Origin: Microbacterium sp. Nx66
GTDB taxonomy: Bacteria; Actinomycetota; Actinomycetes; Actinomycetales; Microbacteriaceae
Length of the DNA stretch: 64,000 nt
Reading direction: 5' to 3'
NCBI RefSeq assembly: GCF_904066215.1
Contig: NZ_LR880474.1
Location: 1,798,001-1,862,000 of the forward strand
Under the pieces are notes generated by a model. That model searched no databases. It saw only the letters and a program-made list of their open reading frames with translations, and was not told the DNA's origin. Position 1 is the first letter of the stretch. Every line of letters starts with the position of its first letter. Of the stretch, positions 20,021 through 28,932 are shown one piece after another. Both the position numbers and the translations under genes were made by a program.

Positions 20021-21328
20021 ATGAGCGAGCAGATCAGGGGAACCACCGCGGCCGAGATCGCGGACAGCGTGCGCGCCCTCCGGGACCGCGGCACGCTCCG
20101 CCCCGGCGAGGTCCTTCCTCCGGTGCGCGAGCTCGCGGCGACACTCGGTGTCAACCGGAACACCGCGGTCGCCGCCTACCGCCAGCTCGCGCAGGCGGGA
20201 CTCGTGCATTCGCGAGGGCGCGCGGGCACCGTGCTCGCCGGCGTCGACGTCGTGCCGCAGGAGGGCTACGCGCCGGACACCGTGCTCCGCGACATCGGGA
20301 CGGGAAACCCCGACGCTTCTCGGATCCCCGACCCGTCGCAGGCGCTCGGCACGATCGGCCGCCGCCCCGTGCTCTACGGCGAGCCGGTGATCGACCGCGG
20401 TCTTGAAGCGTGGGCGAGGGAGTGGATGGGCGCCGACCTTCCAGGGCAGGACTTCCGCGTCACCGTCACCAGCGGGGCCGTGGATGCCGTCGAACGGCTG
20501 CTCGCCCAGGCCCTGATGCGGGACGACGCGGTGGCCCTCGAGGACCCCTGCTTCCTCGCGAGCATCCATACCGTGCGGCTCGGCGGGTACCGGGCCGTCA
20601 CGGTGCCGGTGGACGAGGAGGGCATGACGGTCGACGGCCTCCGTGCCGCTCTGGACGCGGGTGTCCGCGCCGTCATCTGCACCCCGCGGGCACAGAACCC
20701 GACGGGCGTCAGCCTCTCCCCCGCCCGGGCGAAGGCGCTGCGGGCCGTGCTCGCCGACCACCCGTACGTGCTCGTGATCGAGGACGACCACTTCTCTCTG
20801 CTCTCGCAGCGCCCCTACGAGTCGCTGATCGGCCCGGAGCACCGACGGTTCGCCCTGGTGCGCTCGGTGTCGAAGTTCCTGGGCCCTGACATGTGCCTGG
20901 CCCTCGCGGCGACCGATCCCGAGACCGCTGAGCGCCTGGCGATGCGGCTCAGCCCCGGCACCACCTGGGTGAGCCACCTGCTGCAGCGCCTCACGCTCGC
21001 CCAGCTCACCGACCCCGCCGTGCGCGAGGAGATCGCGGAAGCAGGTCGGCACTATGCCGCGCGGAACGCCGCCTTCGCGGAACGCCTGCGCGCGGAGGGG
21101 ATCGACGCCGCGGACCCGGACGGCCTGAGCCTGTGGGTCGGCTTCGCCAAGCCGGCGCGCGCCATCGCCGACCACCTCATGCGCCGGGGCTGGCTCGCGC
21201 GCACCGGCGACGACTTCGCGCTGGACGAGCGCGCCGAGCCTTCGCGCCACCTCCGCCTCACCGTGCACGACCTCTCCGAGGACGACACGGAGACCCTCAT
21301 CGCCGACCTCATCGCCGCCGGACGATGA
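20021..21328 (+). CDS. pdxR: MocR/PdxR-type regulator (GntR helix-turn-helix plus aminotransferase domain)
   Basis: A 435-residue fusion. Residues about 8-75 form a GntR winged helix (PPVRELAATLGVNRNTAVAA). Residues about 95-435 form a fold-type I aminotransferase domain that binds PLP as effector, with AVICTPRAQNPTGVSLS and the Schiff-base lysine in LVRSVSKFLGPDM. GGAGGA precedes the ATG. Position between pdxS (divergent) and pdxY (46 bases downstream) makes it the likely PLP-responsive regulator of both B6 synthesis and salvage. This is inference from family and context. Confidence 0.92.
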   Translation: MSEQIRGTTAAEIADSVRALRDRGTLRPGEVLPPVRELAATLGVNRNTAVAAYRQLAQAGLVHSRGRAGTVLAGVDVVPQEGYAPDTVLRDIGTGNPDASRIPDPSQALGTIGRRPVLYGEPVIDRGLEAWAREWMGADLPGQDFRVTVTSGAVDAVERLLAQALMRDDAVALEDPCFLASIHTVRLGGYRAVTVPVDEEGMTVDGLRAALDAGVRAVICTPRAQNPTGVSLSPARAKALRAVLADHPYVLVIEDDHFSLLSQRPYESLIGPEHRRFALVRSVSKFLGPDMCLALAATDPETAERLAMRLSPGTTWVSHLLQRLTLAQLTDPAVREEIAEAGRHYAARNAAFAERLRAEGIDAADPDGLSLWVGFAKPARAIADHLMRRGWLARTGDDFALDERAEPSRHLRLTVHDLSEDDTETLIADLIAAGR

Positions 21329-21374
21329 CCACCCGACGCGGGCACCGGCCCGCCCAGAATGAAAGGGACCGGGT

Positions 21375-22226
21375 ATGAAGATCCTGTCCATCCAGTCCGC
21401 CGTCGCATACGGTCACGTCGGCAATTCCGCGGCTGTCTTCCCGCTCCAGCGCATCGGCGTCGAGGTGCTGCCGGTCTACACCGTCACCTTCTCGAACCAC
21501 ACCGGGTACGGCGCCTGGCGCGGCCCGCTGATCGACCCCGCCGATGTGGGCGAGGTCATCACCGGCATCGAGGAGCGCGGCGTGTTCGGTTCCATCGACG
21601 CCGTGCTCAGCGGCTACCAGGGCAGCGAGGGCATCGGCGACGTCATCATCGACGCGGTCGCCCGGGTGAAGGCCGCGAACCCCACGGCGCTGTACGCGTG
21701 CGACCCGGTCATGGGCAACGCGAAGTCCGGCTGCTTCGTGGCTCCGGCCATCCCGATCCTGCTCCGCGAACGCGTGGTGCCGGTGGCCGACATCATCACG
21801 CCGAACCAGTTCGAGCTGGGCTTCCTCACCGAGACCGAGCCCGACACGCTCGAGTCGACCCTCGCGTCGGTCGACCTCGCGCGGGCGATGGGGCCGCGCA
21901 CGGTGCTCGTCACGAGCGTCGAGCGGCCGGACCGCGAAGAGGGCACGATCGAGATGCTCGCCGTGGACGACGCGGGCGCGTGGCTCGTGCAGACCCCGCA
22001 CCTGCCGATGAAGGCGAACGGCTCCGGCGACGTGACGGCGGCGCTGTTCACCGCGCACTACGTCGCGACCGGCAGCGCGCAGACCGCTCTGGAGCGCACC
22101 GCCTCCAGCGTCTACGACCTGCTGCAGGCCACGCTCGACTCGGGCGAGCGCGAGCTGCAGCTCGTCGAGGCGCAGGAGTTCTACGCGAACCCGCGGATGC
22201 AGTTCACCGCACGCCAGGTGCGCTGA
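21375..22226 (+). CDS. pdxY: pyridoxal kinase
   Basis: Phosphorylates pyridoxal to PLP in the salvage route. A 283-residue ribokinase-fold enzyme beginning MKILSIQSAVAYGHVGNSAA. It has SGYQGSEGIGDVI, YACDPVMGN, DIITPNQFELGFL and the anion-hole/catalytic motif KANGSGDVTAALFTAHY. AAAGGGA lies upstream of the ATG. It is downstream of pdxR on the same strand and probably co-transcribed. Confidence 0.95.
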   Translation: MKILSIQSAVAYGHVGNSAAVFPLQRIGVEVLPVYTVTFSNHTGYGAWRGPLIDPADVGEVITGIEERGVFGSIDAVLSGYQGSEGIGDVIIDAVARVKAANPTALYACDPVMGNAKSGCFVAPAIPILLRERVVPVADIITPNQFELGFLTETEPDTLESTLASVDLARAMGPRTVLVTSVERPDREEGTIEMLAVDDAGAWLVQTPHLPMKANGSGDVTAALFTAHYVATGSAQTALERTASSVYDLLQATLDSGERELQLVEAQEFYANPRMQFTARQVR

Positions 22227-22243
22227 GTCCCCGGAACGGGGAC
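22227..22243. terminator. short bidirectional hairpin between pdxY and HIT gene
   Basis: GTCCCCG-GAA-CGGGGAC starts right at the pdxY stop and lies 15 bases from the end of the convergent HIT gene. It has a 7-bp perfect stem and no T-tract. Confidence 0.5.
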
Positions 22244-22257
22244 CCCGACGCGACGGC

Positions 22258-22812
22258 TCAGCGGTCGGCGGGGGGCCACGCCTCGGCGACGGCCTCCCGC
22301 ACCTCGCCGAGGAGCTGCGGGAGCGCCTTCGTCTTGGCGATGATCGGGAAGAAGTTCGCGTCCGAGCGCCACCGCGGCACCACGTGCTGGTGCAGATGCG
22401 CGTCCACGCCCGCTCCGGCCACCGCTCCCTGGTTCATGCCGAGGTTGAAGCCGTCGCAGCCGGAGACCTCGCGGAGCACGCGCATCGCGGTCTGGGTGAG
22501 AGCGCCGATCTCGGCGACCTCCTCGGCCGTCGCCTGGTCGTAGGTGGCGATGTGCCGGTACGGGCAGACGAGCAGGTGCCCCGAGTTGTACGGGAAGAGG
22601 TTCAGCAGCACGTACGCGGTCTCCCCGCGCGCCACGATGAGCCGCTCGGCATCCGGGTACTTCGGTGCCTCGCAGAACGGGCATTCCTCGCGCAGCGGCT
22701 CCGGCCCGGCCTGGATGTACGCCATCCGGTGCGGGGTCCACAGCCGCTGGAACTCGTCGGGCACCCCGACGAGACGGGAGGCGTCCTCGAGGTCCGCCTC
22801 ACCGTCCGTCAT
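22258..22812 (-). CDS. HIT family nucleotide hydrolase/transferase
   Basis: A 184-residue histidine-triad protein. The catalytic triad is in [12 protein letters not shown]. There is an N-terminal zinc-type pair in [10 protein letters not shown] and the segment [19 protein letters not shown]. This is the Ap4A-phosphorylase-like subgroup found next to thrS in actinobacteria. Its ATG overlaps the thrS stop by 4 bases. The substrate is probably a dinucleoside polyphosphate or an aminoacyl-adenylate, which is inference from family and neighbour. Confidence 0.93.
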   Translation of the reverse strand: MTDGEADLEDASRLVGVPDEFQRLWTPHRMAYIQAGPEPLREECPFCEAPKYPDAERLIVARGETAYVLLNLFPYNSGHLLVCPYRHIATYDQATAEEVAEIGALTQTAMRVLREVSGCDGFNLGMNQGAVAGAGVDAHLHQHVVPRWRSDANFFPIIAKTKALPQLLGEVREAVAEAWPPADR

Positions 22813-24812
22813 GCGAGGTCTCCCGCCTTCAACACCAGCGCGTGCGAGGCGATGGCGGCGCTGATCCGGCGCACCGCGTCGGCGACCGGCACGCCGTTCT
22901 CCTGCGTGCCGTCGCGGAAGCGGAACGACACCGTCCCCGCGGCACGATCCTGCTCCCCCACGATGAGGATCAGCGGCACCTTCGCGGTGGTGTGATTCCG
23001 GATCTTCTTCTGCATCCGGTCGTCGGAGTGGTCGACGTCGGCCCGCACGCCCGCCGCCCGGAGCTGCGCGATGACGTCGTCCAGGTAGTCGCCGTACTGC
23101 TCGGCCACCGGCACACCCACCACCTGGCTGGGCGCGAGCCAGAGCGGGAAGTCGCCGGCGTAGTGCTCGAGGAGGATCGCGAAGAAGCGCTCGACGGAGC
23201 CGAGGAGCGCCCGGTGGATCATCACAGGCCGGTGCTTCTGCCCGTCGGGACCGGTGTACTCCAGCTCGAACCGGTCGGGCTGGTTGAAGTCGAGCTGGAT
23301 GGTCGACATCTGCCAGGTGCGGCCGATGGCGTCGCGGGCCTGCACCGAGATCTTCGGGCCGTAGAAGGCCGCGCCACCCGGGTCGGCGACGAGCTCGAGA
23401 CCGGATTCGATCGCGACCTCGCGCAGCGTGTCGATCGCCGTCGCCCACTGCTCGGGCTCGCCGAGGAACTTCGGGTTGCCCTCCTCGTTCGTCGAGAGCT
23501 CGAGGTAGAAGTCGTTGAGGCCGTAGTCCCGGAGCAGGTCGAGCACGAGGTTCAGGTTGGTGGTGAGCTCCTCCTTCACCTGGTCCTGGGCGACGTAGAT
23601 GTGCGCGTCGTCCTGGGTCAGACCGCGCACGCGGGTGAGCCCCGACAGCGTGCCGGACTTCTCGTAGCGGTAGACCGTGCCGAACTCGGCCAGACGCAGC
23701 GGCAGCTCCCGGTAGGAGCGCCCGCGCGAACGGAAGATGAGGTTGTGGAACGGGCAGTTCATCGGCTTCAGGTAGTAGTCCTGGCCCTGGCGGGTGACGT
23801 TGCCCTCGTCGTCGACGACCTCGTCGAGGTGCATCGGGGGGAACATGCCGTCCGCATAGGTCTGCAGGTGCCCGGACGTCATGAAGAGATCCTTCTTCGT
23901 GATGTGCGGGCTGTTGACGAGGTCGTAGCCGTTGCGCAGCAGGTGCTTGCGCAGGTTCTCCTCGATCTCGTAGCGGATGATGCCGCCCTTGGGATGGAAC
24001 ACGGCCAGTCCCGAGCCGATCTCGTCCGGGAACGAGAAGAGGTCCATCTCGGCGCCGAGCTTGCGGTGGTCGCGACGCTCGGCCTCGGCGATGCGCTCCT
24101 GGTAGGCGCGCAGCTCGTCCTTCGTCGGCCATGCGGTGCCGTAGATGCGCTGGAGCTGCGGGTTCTTCTCGCTCCCCCGCCAGTACGCGGCGGCGATGCG
24201 GGTGAGGTCCCAGCCATTGCCGATCATGCGTGTGTTGGGCAGGTGCGGACCGCGGCAGAGGTCCTTCCAGACGACCTCGCCATCGCGGGTGGTGTTGTCG
24301 TAGATCGTGAGCTCACCCTCGCCCACCTCGACGGATGCCCCCTCGGCGATCTCGCCCTCGGAGGCCGTCGACGGGCCCTTGAGCCCGATGAGCTCGAGCT
24401 TGAACGGCTCGTCCGCGAGCTCCGCACGAGCCTCCTCGTCGGTCACGACACGACGGACGAAGCGCTGTCCCTCGCGGACGATGCGCTGCATCTCCTTCGA
24501 GATCGCTTTCATGTCCTCCGGCGTGAACGGGGTGTCGACGCCGAAGTCGTAGTAGAAGCCGTCGGTGATGGGCGGGCCGATGCCGAGGTTCGCCTGCGGG
24601 TTGATCCGCTGCACCGCCTGCGCGAGCACATGTGCGGTCGAGTGACGCAGGATGTTCAGGCCGTCGGGGCTGTCGATCGTGACGGGCTCGACGTCGTCGG
24701 TCTCGGTGACCGTCGCAGCGAGGTCCTTCAGGACGCCGCCGACGCGCATGGCGACGACGTTTCGGTCAGAGAACAGGGCGAAGCCGTCGGTCGGCTGGGC
24801 GTTTTCAGGCAC
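22809..24812 (-). CDS. thrS: threonyl-tRNA synthetase
   Basis: Charges tRNA-Thr. 667 residues. It has a short N-terminal TGS-like region, an editing domain with the [10 protein letters not shown] zinc motif, and a class II catalytic core ([48 protein letters not shown]). The C-terminal anticodon-binding domain contains [18 protein letters not shown] start with GGAG six bases upstream. Only 58 bases separate it from the next gene upstream, so no T-box leader fits there. Confidence 0.97.
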   Translation of the reverse strand: MPENAQPTDGFALFSDRNVVAMRVGGVLKDLAATVTETDDVEPVTIDSPDGLNILRHSTAHVLAQAVQRINPQANLGIGPPITDGFYYDFGVDTPFTPEDMKAISKEMQRIVREGQRFVRRVVTDEEARAELADEPFKLELIGLKGPSTASEGEIAEGASVEVGEGELTIYDNTTRDGEVVWKDLCRGPHLPNTRMIGNGWDLTRIAAAYWRGSEKNPQLQRIYGTAWPTKDELRAYQERIAEAERRDHRKLGAEMDLFSFPDEIGSGLAVFHPKGGIIRYEIEENLRKHLLRNGYDLVNSPHITKKDLFMTSGHLQTYADGMFPPMHLDEVVDDEGNVTRQGQDYYLKPMNCPFHNLIFRSRGRSYRELPLRLAEFGTVYRYEKSGTLSGLTRVRGLTQDDAHIYVAQDQVKEELTTNLNLVLDLLRDYGLNDFYLELSTNEEGNPKFLGEPEQWATAIDTLREVAIESGLELVADPGGAAFYGPKISVQARDAIGRTWQMSTIQLDFNQPDRFELEYTGPDGQKHRPVMIHRALLGSVERFFAILLEHYAGDFPLWLAPSQVVGVPVAEQYGDYLDDVIAQLRAAGVRADVDHSDDRMQKKIRNHTTAKVPLILIVGEQDRAAGTVSFRFRDGTQENGVPVADAVRRISAAIASHALVLKAGDLA

Positions 24813-24870
24813 TGATCACTCCATCTGGGTCTGGATCTAGGCTACTCGTCCGCTCGCCGGTCGCCGACCG

Positions 24871-25230
24871 TCACGCGGCGGTCTCCGACAGCGGATCCGC
24901 GGCCGTCGGCGCGAAGATGATGATCGCCGCCCCGGCCAGCGCCACCACGGAGCCGATCACGTCCCACGAGGTGGGGCGGAATCCGTCGACGATGACGCCC
25001 CACGCGAGGGAGCCTGCGATGAAGATCCCGCCGTAGGCGGCCAGGACGCGGCCGAAGTTCGCGTCCGGCTGCAGCGCCGCGATGAACCCGTAGGCACCGA
25101 GGGCCATCACCCCGAGGACGGCGAACAGCCACCCCCTGTCCTCCTTCACCGCCTGCCAGATGAGCCAGGCACCGCCGATCTCGGCGATGGCGGCGAGGAG
25201 GAAGAGGACGGTGATGCGCAGCACGGTCAT
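24871..25230 (-). CDS. YnfA family small membrane protein
   Basis: A 119-residue protein with four transmembrane helices, matching UPF0060/YnfA ([55 protein letters not shown]). The family is related to small multidrug resistance transporters, and some members export cationic compounds. The substrate here is unknown. The shorter start ([10 protein letters not shown]) fits the family better than the longer upstream frame. Confidence 0.88.
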   Translation of the reverse strand: MTVLRITVLFLLAAIAEIGGAWLIWQAVKEDRGWLFAVLGVMALGAYGFIAALQPDANFGRVLAAYGGIFIAGSLAWGVIVDGFRPTSWDVIGSVVALAGAAIIIFAPTAADPLSETAA

Positions 25231-25280
25231 CGCCTCAGTGTGACAGCCGCGGCGTCCGACGGGGACGGTAGCGTGGGCGC

Positions 25281-25658
25281 ATGACACGGACGATCGCCCG
25301 CTGGCTCCTCGCTCTCGCCCTCGGCGCGATGGGCGTGCTGCACTTCACGCAGACACGCGGGTTCCGGGTCGTCGTGCCCGACTGGGCGACCCGCTTCACC
25401 CGGATGGACAAGGACACGATCGTCCTGGCGTCGGGTGCGGCCGAGGTCGCGCTCGCCGCGGGACTGGTGGCACTGCCGCGGGAACGCCGCAAGATGGGGT
25501 GGGCGACGGCGGGATTCTTCGCCGCGGTGTTCCCCGGCAACTGGCACCAGTGGCGCACCGGCCGATCGACCCCGGGTCTCGACACGGACCGGCGGCGGTT
25601 CGGCCGCCTGTTCCTGCAGCCCCTGCTGATCGCCTGGGCCCTGTGGGCGACCCGATGA
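25281..25658 (+). CDS. DoxX-like small membrane protein
   Basis: A 125-residue protein with about four hydrophobic segments. The N-terminus is [19 protein letters not shown], followed by [35 protein letters not shown] and [13 protein letters not shown]. The pattern (GVLHF near the first helix, [15 protein letters not shown]) fits DoxX-like proteins of actinobacteria. Its stop overlaps the photolyase start (ATGA), so both are probably made together. No enzymatic role can be read from the sequence. Confidence 0.75.
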   Translation: MTRTIARWLLALALGAMGVLHFTQTRGFRVVVPDWATRFTRMDKDTIVLASGAAEVALAAGLVALPRERRKMGWATAGFFAAVFPGNWHQWRTGRSTPGLDTDRRRFGRLFLQPLLIAWALWATR

Positions 25659-27004
25659 CCTCGCCCTCGATCGTCTGGTTCCGCGACGATCTCCGCCTGG
25701 CCGACAACCCCGCGCTGCGTGCCGCCGTCGACCGCGACGAACCGATCATCGCGCTCTTCGTCCTCGATGAGGAGTCCCCCGGCATCCGTCGGCTGGGCGG
25801 TGCCGCGCGTTGGTGGCTGCACCATTCGCTGGCCTCGCTCGCCGCGCGGCTGCAGGAGAAGGGGACGACGCTGGTGCTGCGGCGCGGGCCCGCCGACCGG
25901 ATCGTGCGGGAGCTGGTCGCCGAGTCGGGCGCCGGAGCGGTCTTCTGGAACCGCCGCTACGAGGCGGCCGGGCGCGAGATCGACGCGGGGCTGAAGGCGA
26001 CGCTGCGCGACGACGGTCTCCAGGTGGCGTCTTTCGCGGGGTCGCTCCTGCACGAGCCGTGGACGGTCACCACCGGGAGCGGCACGCACTATTCGGTCTT
26101 CACGCCGTTCTGGCGGGCCTGCCTGGCCCTTCCGGCCCCGCGCGCTCCGCTCCCCGAACCCCGCGAGCTCCGTGGCTCCGGCAGGCGGCTCCCCTCCGAC
26201 GCGCTGGACGACTGGGGGCTGCTGCCCACCGCCCCGGACTGGGCGGGCGGGCTCCGCGAGACATGGGAGCCCGGGGAGCCCGCCGCGCGCCGCCGGTTGC
26301 AGCACTTCCTCGCCGACGACATCCGCACGTACGACCACGCTCGCGACGCCCCGGCTGCCGGTGCCACTTCCCGGCTGTCTCCGCGACTGCGCTGGGGCGA
26401 GCTCAGTCCGTTCACCGTGTGGCATGAGGCGATCGAGGTCGACGGGGCGGGCGGATTCCTCTCGGAGCTGGGCTGGCGCGAGTTCGCCTGGCACACGCTG
26501 TTCCACTTCCCCGACCTCGCGACGAAGAACCTGCGGCGGGAGTTCGACGCGTTCCCGTGGCCTCCGCTGGATCCCGCACGTCTGGAGCTCTGGCAGCACG
26601 GCGAAACCGGAGTTCCCCTCGTCGACGCGGGCATGCGCGAGCTCTGGCACACCGGGTACATGCACAACCGGGTGCGGATGGTCACGGCATCGTTCCTCGT
26701 CAAGAACCTCCTCATCGACTGGCGCCTCGGCGAGGAGTGGTTCTGGGACACGTTGGTGGACGCCGATGACGCGAGCAATCCGTTCAACTGGCAGTGGGTC
26801 GCGGGTTCCGGCGCCGACGCTGCCCCGTACTTCCGCGTGTTCAACCCGGAGCTGCAGGCCAGGAAGTTCGACGGCGAGGGGCACTACATCGGGCGCTGGG
26901 CTGCGGACGCCCCCACTGAGCCGATCGTCGACCTCGGCGAGACGCGCAAGGCTGCGCTCGCCGCCTACGACGTCGTGAAGCGCACCGGAGCACCACGGGG
27001 CTGA
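25655..27004 (+). CDS. phr: deoxyribodipyrimidine photo-lyase (cryptochrome/photolyase family)
   Basis: Light-driven repair of pyrimidine dimers with FAD. A 449-residue class I enzyme. The N-terminal alpha/beta antenna domain begins SIVWFRDDLRLADNPAL. The C-terminal FAD domain has SPRLRWGELSPFTVW, MRELWHTGYMHNRVRMVTAS and WQWVAGSGADAAPYFRVFNP. The Trp-rich FAD pocket is typical of CPD photolyases. The ATG overlaps the preceding stop by 4 bases. A longer upstream frame runs through the preceding gene and is not part of the protein. Confidence 0.95.
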   Translation: MTSPSIVWFRDDLRLADNPALRAAVDRDEPIIALFVLDEESPGIRRLGGAARWWLHHSLASLAARLQEKGTTLVLRRGPADRIVRELVAESGAGAVFWNRRYEAAGREIDAGLKATLRDDGLQVASFAGSLLHEPWTVTTGSGTHYSVFTPFWRACLALPAPRAPLPEPRELRGSGRRLPSDALDDWGLLPTAPDWAGGLRETWEPGEPAARRRLQHFLADDIRTYDHARDAPAAGATSRLSPRLRWGELSPFTVWHEAIEVDGAGGFLSELGWREFAWHTLFHFPDLATKNLRREFDAFPWPPLDPARLELWQHGETGVPLVDAGMRELWHTGYMHNRVRMVTASFLVKNLLIDWRLGEEWFWDTLVDADDASNPFNWQWVAGSGADAAPYFRVFNPELQARKFDGEGHYIGRWAADAPTEPIVDLGETRKAALAAYDVVKRTGAPRG

Positions 27005-27047
27005 CGCGCGCCCCGGCCCGTCACGGACTCCGGCACATGGCAGACTG

Positions 27048-27659
27048 GTGGCCGTGAGCCCGTCCCGCAAGCCCGCCGTCGTGCGGGGCTTCGCGACCTC
27101 GTCGCTCGCGATCTTCGTGGCTCTCGCGGGTCACGTGAGCGGCGGCGGAGAGATGCCCGGCACCTTGGGTATCCTCGTGCCCTGGCTGTTCGCCTTCATG
27201 GTGAGCGTGCTGCTCGCCGGACGGAAGCTCTCCCTCACCCGACTCACCCTCTCGGTGACTGTGAGCCAGTTCCTCTTCCACGTGCTCTTCGTGCTCGGCA
27301 CGGTCACTCCGTCCGGCGTGGCGATCCGGCACGTGCACGGCGCACCGCTCGTGCTCCCCGCAGCCGAGGGCGCTGCGGTCGTCGCGACCGCGGACGCCGC
27401 GATGTGGCTCGGGCACGCCCTCGCCGCCCTCCTCACGGTGACGGCGCTCCACCGCGGCGAGCGGCTGCTCCTCACCGTGCGTGATCTCGCCGTCCGATTG
27501 ATCCGCTGGGTGCGTCGGCGTGCGGACGTGACGCTCGCCCCGCGCTCCGCCACCTCTCCGTGTCGCCTGGCCGGGGTCTTCCTCGTCCGGACGGCCCATG
27601 ATCTTCGGCTCCTCACCCCGCTTCTCGGGCGCGCACCGCCCTCTCTTCCCGCGCTCTGA
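27048..27659 (+). CDS. multi-pass membrane protein upstream of copC
   Basis: A 203-residue protein with about four or five hydrophobic segments (SSLAIFVALAGHVSGGG, GILVPWLFAFMVSVLLA, TVSQFLFHVLFVLGTV, AMWLGHALAALLTVTALH). Several histidines lie in or near these helices (GHVSGGGEMPG, FHVLF, IRHVHGAP, LGHAL), which suggests a metal-related role. This is inference, supported only by the copC-PCuAC neighbours 110 bases downstream. Two GTG starts six bases apart are possible. Confidence 0.7.
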   Translation: MAVSPSRKPAVVRGFATSSLAIFVALAGHVSGGGEMPGTLGILVPWLFAFMVSVLLAGRKLSLTRLTLSVTVSQFLFHVLFVLGTVTPSGVAIRHVHGAPLVLPAAEGAAVVATADAAMWLGHALAALLTVTALHRGERLLLTVRDLAVRLIRWVRRRADVTLAPRSATSPCRLAGVFLVRTAHDLRLLTPLLGRAPPSLPAL

Positions 27660-27769
27660 TCCGCGCCCACGGCTTCGCGCCGTGCGGTGCGTCCTCGCGC
27701 TGTCCCGGTGACGCGCGTCCGAACGCAGGTACCCACGTCGCTCGGCGACGTCTGAAGAGAGGCTCTTCC

Positions 27770-28390
27770 ATGTCCCCTGTCCGCAGATTCGCGGCCGGGG
27801 CGGTGCTGGCGGCTGTCGCGATCCTCGCGACGGCAGCGCCGGCGACCGCCCATGACCAACTCCTCGAGAGCGACCCCGGCGACGGTGAGCATCTCGATGC
27901 TGCGCCCTCGAGCGTCACCATGACGTTCTCGGGCGAGCTCCTCGTCCTCGACGAGTCGACCGCCGGGGCCGTCGTCCTCGTCGTCGACGCGGAGGGCGAG
28001 GACTGGGCGACCGGCGAGGTGGAGGTGCGCGGCCGGAATGTCACGGCCGCTCTCAGGACGGACATGCCGGACGGCGGGTACCAGGTGCGTTGGCAGGTCG
28101 TCTCCGAGGACGGGCACCCGATCGCGGGGGTCATCCCCTTCGCCGTCGGAGACGCCGTCCCGCTGGAGTCGACACAGAACCCGGAGCCGACCTCCTCCGC
28201 CCCGGAAAACTCGTCGACCGCATCGGATCAGAACGCAGACGAGACGGGCGACCCGATCCGGGTCCTGCTCGTCGGCGGGGCGGGCGCGGCACTCGCCGTC
28301 GCTGCTTTCACTCTCCTCCTCATCCTCCGCCGCCGCCGCGCGGCCGCCGTGCCGCCGGAATCCGGCGACGACACGGCAGAGAACTCCTGA
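27770..28390 (+). CDS. copC: CopC domain copper-binding protein with C-terminal membrane anchor
   Basis: Extracytoplasmic copper carrier. A 206-residue protein. The signal peptide ends ATAAPATA, so the mature protein starts with His (HDQLLESDP, H28), the usual copper ligand of CopC. The CopC fold runs about 28-125 (PSSVTMTFSGEL, VRWQVVSEDGHPIAG, where the second His lies). A Ser/Thr/Pro linker follows, then a transmembrane helix near 165-185 and a basic RRRRAAA stop. GAGAGGCT upstream of the ATG. The PCuAC gene starts 11 bases after its stop. Confidence 0.92.
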   Translation: MSPVRRFAAGAVLAAVAILATAAPATAHDQLLESDPGDGEHLDAAPSSVTMTFSGELLVLDESTAGAVVLVVDAEGEDWATGEVEVRGRNVTAALRTDMPDGGYQVRWQVVSEDGHPIAGVIPFAVGDAVPLESTQNPEPTSSAPENSSTASDQNADETGDPIRVLLVGGAGAALAVAAFTLLLILRRRRAAAVPPESGDDTAENS

Positions 28391-28401
28391 AAGGCATCAT
28401 C

Positions 28402-28932
28402 ATGAACACTCGCACTTCTCTTCCCCGCCTCGGCGCGGCGATCGTCCTCTCGCTCGTCGCGCTCACCGGGTGCACCGCACCCACAGCCGAGACGCCGACC
28501 AGCGCCGCCGCCGGTGAGGTCCTCCGGATCGACGACGCCTGGGTCAAGTCGGCCGATGACGGCATGTCCGCGGGCTTCGGCGTACTCGTCAACGAGGGCG
28601 CGGCGGACGTGACGGTGACGTCGGTCACCTCCGCCGCCTCGCCGATGATCGAACTGCACGAGACCGTGGAGAACGAGGCCGGGGAGATGGTCATGCGGGA
28701 GATCGCCGGGGGCTTCGTCGTCCCCGCCGGCGGCACCCTCGCCCTCGAGCCCGGGGGGAATCACATCATGATGATGGACCTCTCCGAGCCTCTGAAAGCC
28801 GGTGACGAGGTCGCGTTCACCGTCACCCTGTCGGACGACTCCACGTTCGAGTTCGCCGCGCCGGTGAAGGACTACTCCGGCGCGAACGAGAACTACGACG
28901 GCGCCGACGACCACGAGGGCATGGACCACTGA
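28402..28932 (+). CDS. PCuAC-family copper chaperone lipoprotein
   Basis: Periplasmic-type copper chaperone for cuproenzymes. 176 residues. A lipoprotein signal has lipobox ALTGC (C24). The DUF461/PCuAC fold shows the conserved metal motif: Met/His in SPMIELHETVENEAGEM and His/Met in GGNHIMMMDL. The His/Asp-rich C-terminus (GADDHEGMDH) may add metal sites. A longer in-frame open region upstream overlaps copC and is ignored. The stop shares one base with the next ATG (TGATG). Confidence 0.93.
   Translation: MNTRTSLPRLGAAIVLSLVALTGCTAPTAETPTSAAAGEVLRIDDAWVKSADDGMSAGFGVLVNEGAADVTVTSVTSAASPMIELHETVENEAGEMVMREIAGGFVVPAGGTLALEPGGNHIMMMDLSEPLKAGDEVAFTVTLSDDSTFEFAAPVKDYSGANENYDGADDHEGMDH

Noticed and set aside
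24813..24870. T-box or attenuator upstream of thrS
   Set aside because: Only 58 bases lie before the next gene and the ribosome binding site is directly at the start; there is no room for a T-box.
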